DNA from: an uncultured Oscillospiraceae bacterium
Lineage (GTDB): Bacteria > Bacillota > Clostridia > Oscillospirales > Oscillospiraceae
Direction: 5' to 3'
Assembly (NCBI GenBank): GCA_934511165.1
Contig: CAKSWA010000042.1
Coordinates: 1 to 17,652, forward strand
Length of the DNA: 17,652 nucleotides
Below the pieces are notes generated by a model, which was given only the letters and a program-made list of their open reading frames with translations, did not search any database and had not been told where the DNA came from. How positions within the stretch are numbered: position 1 is the first letter of the stretch; the number at the start of each line of letters is the position of its first letter. Both the position numbers and the translations under genes were made by a program. Shown here piece by piece: positions 15,726 through 17,652 of the stretch.

Positions 15726-16457
15726 TTATTTTTCCGACGGAGACTTTTTCCCCGCCTGCTGGAAGTGAAGCTCACGCATACCCTCGACCTCGTCGCAGAT
15801 CTCGCGCAGTCCGCACGAGTCGCAGTCGGTGGGTATGCCGTCCAGGATGGTGCTGAGCGAACGGGTAATGTCGGTGACCTTGCGCGCCGTGGCGCGGAGA
15901 GCGGCGTAATCCGCCTCCGGCGCGGTGACAAAGATCACGCGCACACCGCGAACGTTTTCCTTTTCGCGGAACTTGCGGATATAGTCAAAGCCGACGTTCC
16001 GGAAGGAGATGCCGCTGCGAATGGCATCGCGGCTCACGCGAACCTGCTCGCGGTTATCCTCCGAGAGAGCGCGGATCATGTATCCCTTCGGGAAGACATG
16101 GTATTTGACAAATTCGATATCCTGCAGCGCACGGTACGCTTCGTCCTCTTCTCCCACGTCCTGAATGGAGAACAGAACGATGCGGGCAAACGCGCAGTCG
16201 CCGCGGATCTCCGAAAGATCGGGGCCGTAAAGCCAGACCTCGTCCGGCCCAACAAGACGCTCGTCGGTCGTGAAGCAGCTATAGGACACGGCGCTTTTGG
16301 CGCTGCCGCCAAGCTCATAGGCAGCCTCACGGAGCATGACGAGCTCGTTCCGGGACGTCTCATCCCAGCAGGCTGCCGGGTCATACGCCCATTTTTTCGC
16401 GGAGGAGCTGCTGAGCAGCTCCTCCGTTTCATGGATACATCCGTTAAAAAGCTCCAT
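15726..16457 (-). CDS. Stand-alone protein resembling an acetyl-CoA synthase (AcsB/CdhC) domain
   Basis: A 243-residue protein. The stretch from VWLYGPDLSEI (74-84) through VRVSRDAIRSGISFRNVGF (139-157) and GVRVIFVTAPE (171-181) follows the order and pattern of the middle part of AcsB/CdhC. There the matching pieces are a VGPDxDE segment, a (L/I)RIS-K-A-KKG segment and a VQVT-YTD segment. It ends with C212-DS-C215-GLREI-C221-DEVEGMREL, like the first cysteines of the ACS cluster region. It lacks the CO dehydrogenase-binding N-terminus and the Cys-Gly-Cys site for the distal nickel, so acetyl-CoA synthesis is not expected. The cysteines could hold an Fe-S cluster. Its start overlaps the stop of the 55-residue gene (TGATG), putting it firmly inside the dehydratase operon. 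The homology call is from recall of AcsB, not a search. Confidence 0.6.
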   Translation of the reverse strand: MELFNGCIHETEELLSSSSAKKWAYDPAACWDETSRNELVMLREAAYELGGSAKSAVSYSCFTTDERLVGPDEVWLYGPDLSEIRGDCAFARIVLFSIQDVGEEDEAYRALQDIEFVKYHVFPKGYMIRALSEDNREQVRVSRDAIRSGISFRNVGFDYIRKFREKENVRGVRVIFVTAPEADYAALRATARKVTDITRSLSTILDGIPTDCDSCGLREICDEVEGMRELHFQQAGKKSPSEK

Positions 16458-16624
16458 CAGAACTTGATGTCCGCTTTCTTGCGGTCAAAAATCCGGTTGA
16501 CCTGCGTATACGCCCAGGAGAGCAGCTTCTGGTCAAGATTCCAGAAATAGACCACAAACAATACGCCAATGACTGCCGTCAGAATACCGGCGATCTTACC
16601 GAACACTTTCCAGAATTTTTTCAT
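16457..16624 (-). CDS. Small single-span membrane protein B in the dehydratase operon
   Basis: A 55-residue protein: MKKFWKVFGKIAGILTAVIG begins a basic N-terminus and one membrane span (about 11-28), then NLDQKLLSWAYTQVNRIFD and a lysine-rich tail. It matches the 63-residue protein at 12691-12882 without gaps over the first 35 residues (18 identical). The start lies 6 bases after the activator stop (16631), and an AGGAG overlapping the activator's last codons is its ribosome site. Its TGA overlaps the next ATG as TGATG. Tight packing on both sides argues that it is a real translated gene. Function unknown; membrane anchoring of the dehydratase or its electron supply is a guess. Confidence 0.8.
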   Translation of the reverse strand: MKKFWKVFGKIAGILTAVIGVLFVVYFWNLDQKLLSWAYTQVNRIFDRKKADIKF

Positions 16625-16630
16625 AGGGAA

Positions 16631-17437
16631 TTATACTCCTTTCGAAAGTCCCTTCTGGCGGGCATATTCCGCCGCGCCGAGAGCGCCCATGAGCTGCGGG
16701 TCGGTCTTGAGGTCAATGACCTTGAGCTTGAGGACGTGCTCAATGGCCTGCTTCAAACCGGCGTTCTTCGCGCAGCCGCCCGTCAGGGTGATGCTGTCGG
16801 TCGCGCCCGCCTTCTTCGCCATAACGAAGCAGCGCTTGGCAACGGCCATCTGGATGCCGGCAGCGATCTCGTCCATGGGCTTGCCTTCGCCAACGAGCGT
16901 GATGACTTCGGACTCGGCGAACACGGTGCACTGGGCGGTGATGGGGATGACGTTCTTCGCGCCGAGAGACAGGTTGGAGAACTCCGGCAGCGTCATCTCG
17001 AAGGAGCGCGCCATCGCTTCGTAGAAACGGCCGGTACCGGCGGCGCACTTATCGTTCATGGCAAAGTTCTTGACGGTGCCGTCCGTGTCGATGCTGATGC
17101 CCTTAACGTCCTGGCCGCCGATATCGATGATGGCCTTGACGGTCGGGTCGGTGACATGGACGCCCATGGCGTGGCAGCTGATCTCGGAGACATTCTCGTC
17201 GGCAAAGGGGACCTTATTGCGGCCGTAGCCGGTGCCGATGAGGTACTCAAGATCCTTGGAGGACTTCAGGTCGGGGACCTGGTCAATGACTTCCTGCATG
17301 GCGATCTGGGCGGACTGCTCGGAGTTGATCTTGCTGCGGATGGTGGTGTGTGCGACAATGTTTCCCTGCTCGTCAAGGATGACTGCTTTGGTGTAAGTGG
17401 AGCCGACATCGCATCCGGCGAAATACTTCTTGGCCAT
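16631..17437 (-). CDS. 2-hydroxyacyl-CoA dehydratase activator (ASKHA ATPase, HgdC type)
   Basis: A 268-residue ATP-dependent electron donor, the usual length for HgdC/FldI/HadI. It has the ASKHA nucleotide-fold motifs DVGSTYTK (10-17) and IDIGGQD (104-110), and TLTGGCAKNAG (217-227). C131 in NDKCAAGTGRFYE and C170 in TAQCTVFAESEVI are the two cysteines that, from each monomer, hold the single 4Fe-4S cluster bridging the homodimer. ATP hydrolysis drives one low-potential electron into the dehydratase. GGAGGG precedes ATG 17437. It lies between a large-subunit paralogue at the window edge and the small membrane protein gene, and may serve more than one dehydratase. Confidence 0.92.
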   Translation of the reverse strand: MAKKYFAGCDVGSTYTKAVILDEQGNIVAHTTIRSKINSEQSAQIAMQEVIDQVPDLKSSKDLEYLIGTGYGRNKVPFADENVSEISCHAMGVHVTDPTVKAIIDIGGQDVKGISIDTDGTVKNFAMNDKCAAGTGRFYEAMARSFEMTLPEFSNLSLGAKNVIPITAQCTVFAESEVITLVGEGKPMDEIAAGIQMAVAKRCFVMAKKAGATDSITLTGGCAKNAGLKQAIEHVLKLKVIDLKTDPQLMGALGAAEYARQKGLSKGV

Positions 17438-17484
17438 GGTAATTACCCTCCAATAATGATTCTATTTCTTCTTATTTATTTTCT

Positions 17485-17652
17485 TTACAGGCAGATCTCA
17501 TCTTCGAAATCGACCAGCGTGGGATCCAAAGGCTCGGCGTGCATAACGGTGCGCATATACTCGCTCACCTTGTCGCGCATCTGGCGGCGGGAGACGGTAC
17601 GCGGATCCATCAGATCGTGCTCGATCCAGATCATCTTGCGGTTCTGCTCGCG
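17485..17652 (-). CDS. 3' end of a second dehydratase large subunit (partial)
   Basis: The last 55 residues of a gene that continues beyond the right edge. Aligned without gaps to the last 55 residues of the 534-residue subunit (12899-14503), 28 are identical, including DxRTVSR, YMxTVMHxEPLDP. It is therefore a paralogue and not a fragment of an unrelated reductase. It stops at TAA 17487-17485, 47 bases ahead of the activator start, without a terminator between, so it is probably the preceding gene in the same operon. Confidence 0.8.
   Translation of the reverse strand, partial: REQNRKMIWIEHDLMDPRTVSRRQMRDKVSEYMRTVMHAEPLDPTLVDFEDEICL

Noticed and set aside
1..17652. CRISPR arrays, tRNA or rRNA genes, intact insertion sequences, integrase attachment repeats
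   Set aside because: No spaced direct repeats, cloverleaf candidates, transposase motifs or flanking repeats were noticed by reading; short or diverged ones could be missed without a search.

Overview
The window looks like chromosomal DNA from an anaerobic, gut-type Clostridia, probably related to Oscillospiraceae. This is inferred from gene content: an oxygen-sensitive 2-hydroxyacyl-CoA dehydratase system, an SPL-family radical SAM protein, a DUF402 protein, and strong GGAGG ribosome sites with Firmicutes-style promoters. No rRNA, tRNA, CRISPR array or intact transposase was seen.

Left edge (1-1434): decayed accessory DNA. It holds the tail of an unidentified gene, a multi-pass membrane protein gene broken by two frameshifts, a terminator, and a DinB-like gene broken by one frameshift. 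From about 1450 on, every gene appears intact.

1456-4350: a clean sigma-A promoter, a 9-bp-arm inverted repeat of the FadR/GntR operator type at the predicted start of transcription, then a two-gene redox operon: a CrtI/phytoene-desaturase-like flavoprotein and an FNR-type reductase fused to a 2Fe-2S ferredoxin domain. A strong terminator follows. The reductase probably supplies or removes electrons for the flavoprotein; the substrate is unknown.

4430-7481: a GNAT acetyltransferase, an SPL-family radical SAM protein and an N-acyl-D-amino-acid deacylase, all on the + strand and closely spaced. A bidirectional terminator separates them from a convergent SLC1/DAACS symporter. The symporter is divergent from an AraC-family regulator, which heads an apparent operon with dapF and a DUF402 protein (8905-11167). 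A MATE exporter lies convergent to these.

12650-17652, minus strand: the most interesting part, an operon for a 2-hydroxyacyl-CoA dehydratase/benzoyl-CoA reductase-type enzyme. In transcription order it has the 3' end of a large subunit (running off the window), the ATP-dependent activator, a 55-aa single-span membrane protein, a 243-aa protein that resembles one domain of acetyl-CoA synthase (AcsB/CdhC), a 401-aa small subunit, a 534-aa large subunit, and a 63-aa membrane protein paralogous to the 55-aa one; a terminator follows. The duplicated large subunit, the duplicated small membrane protein and the AcsB-like protein are not parts of the textbook HgdABC, FldIBC or HadIBC systems. Together they suggest a membrane-associated variant of unknown substrate.
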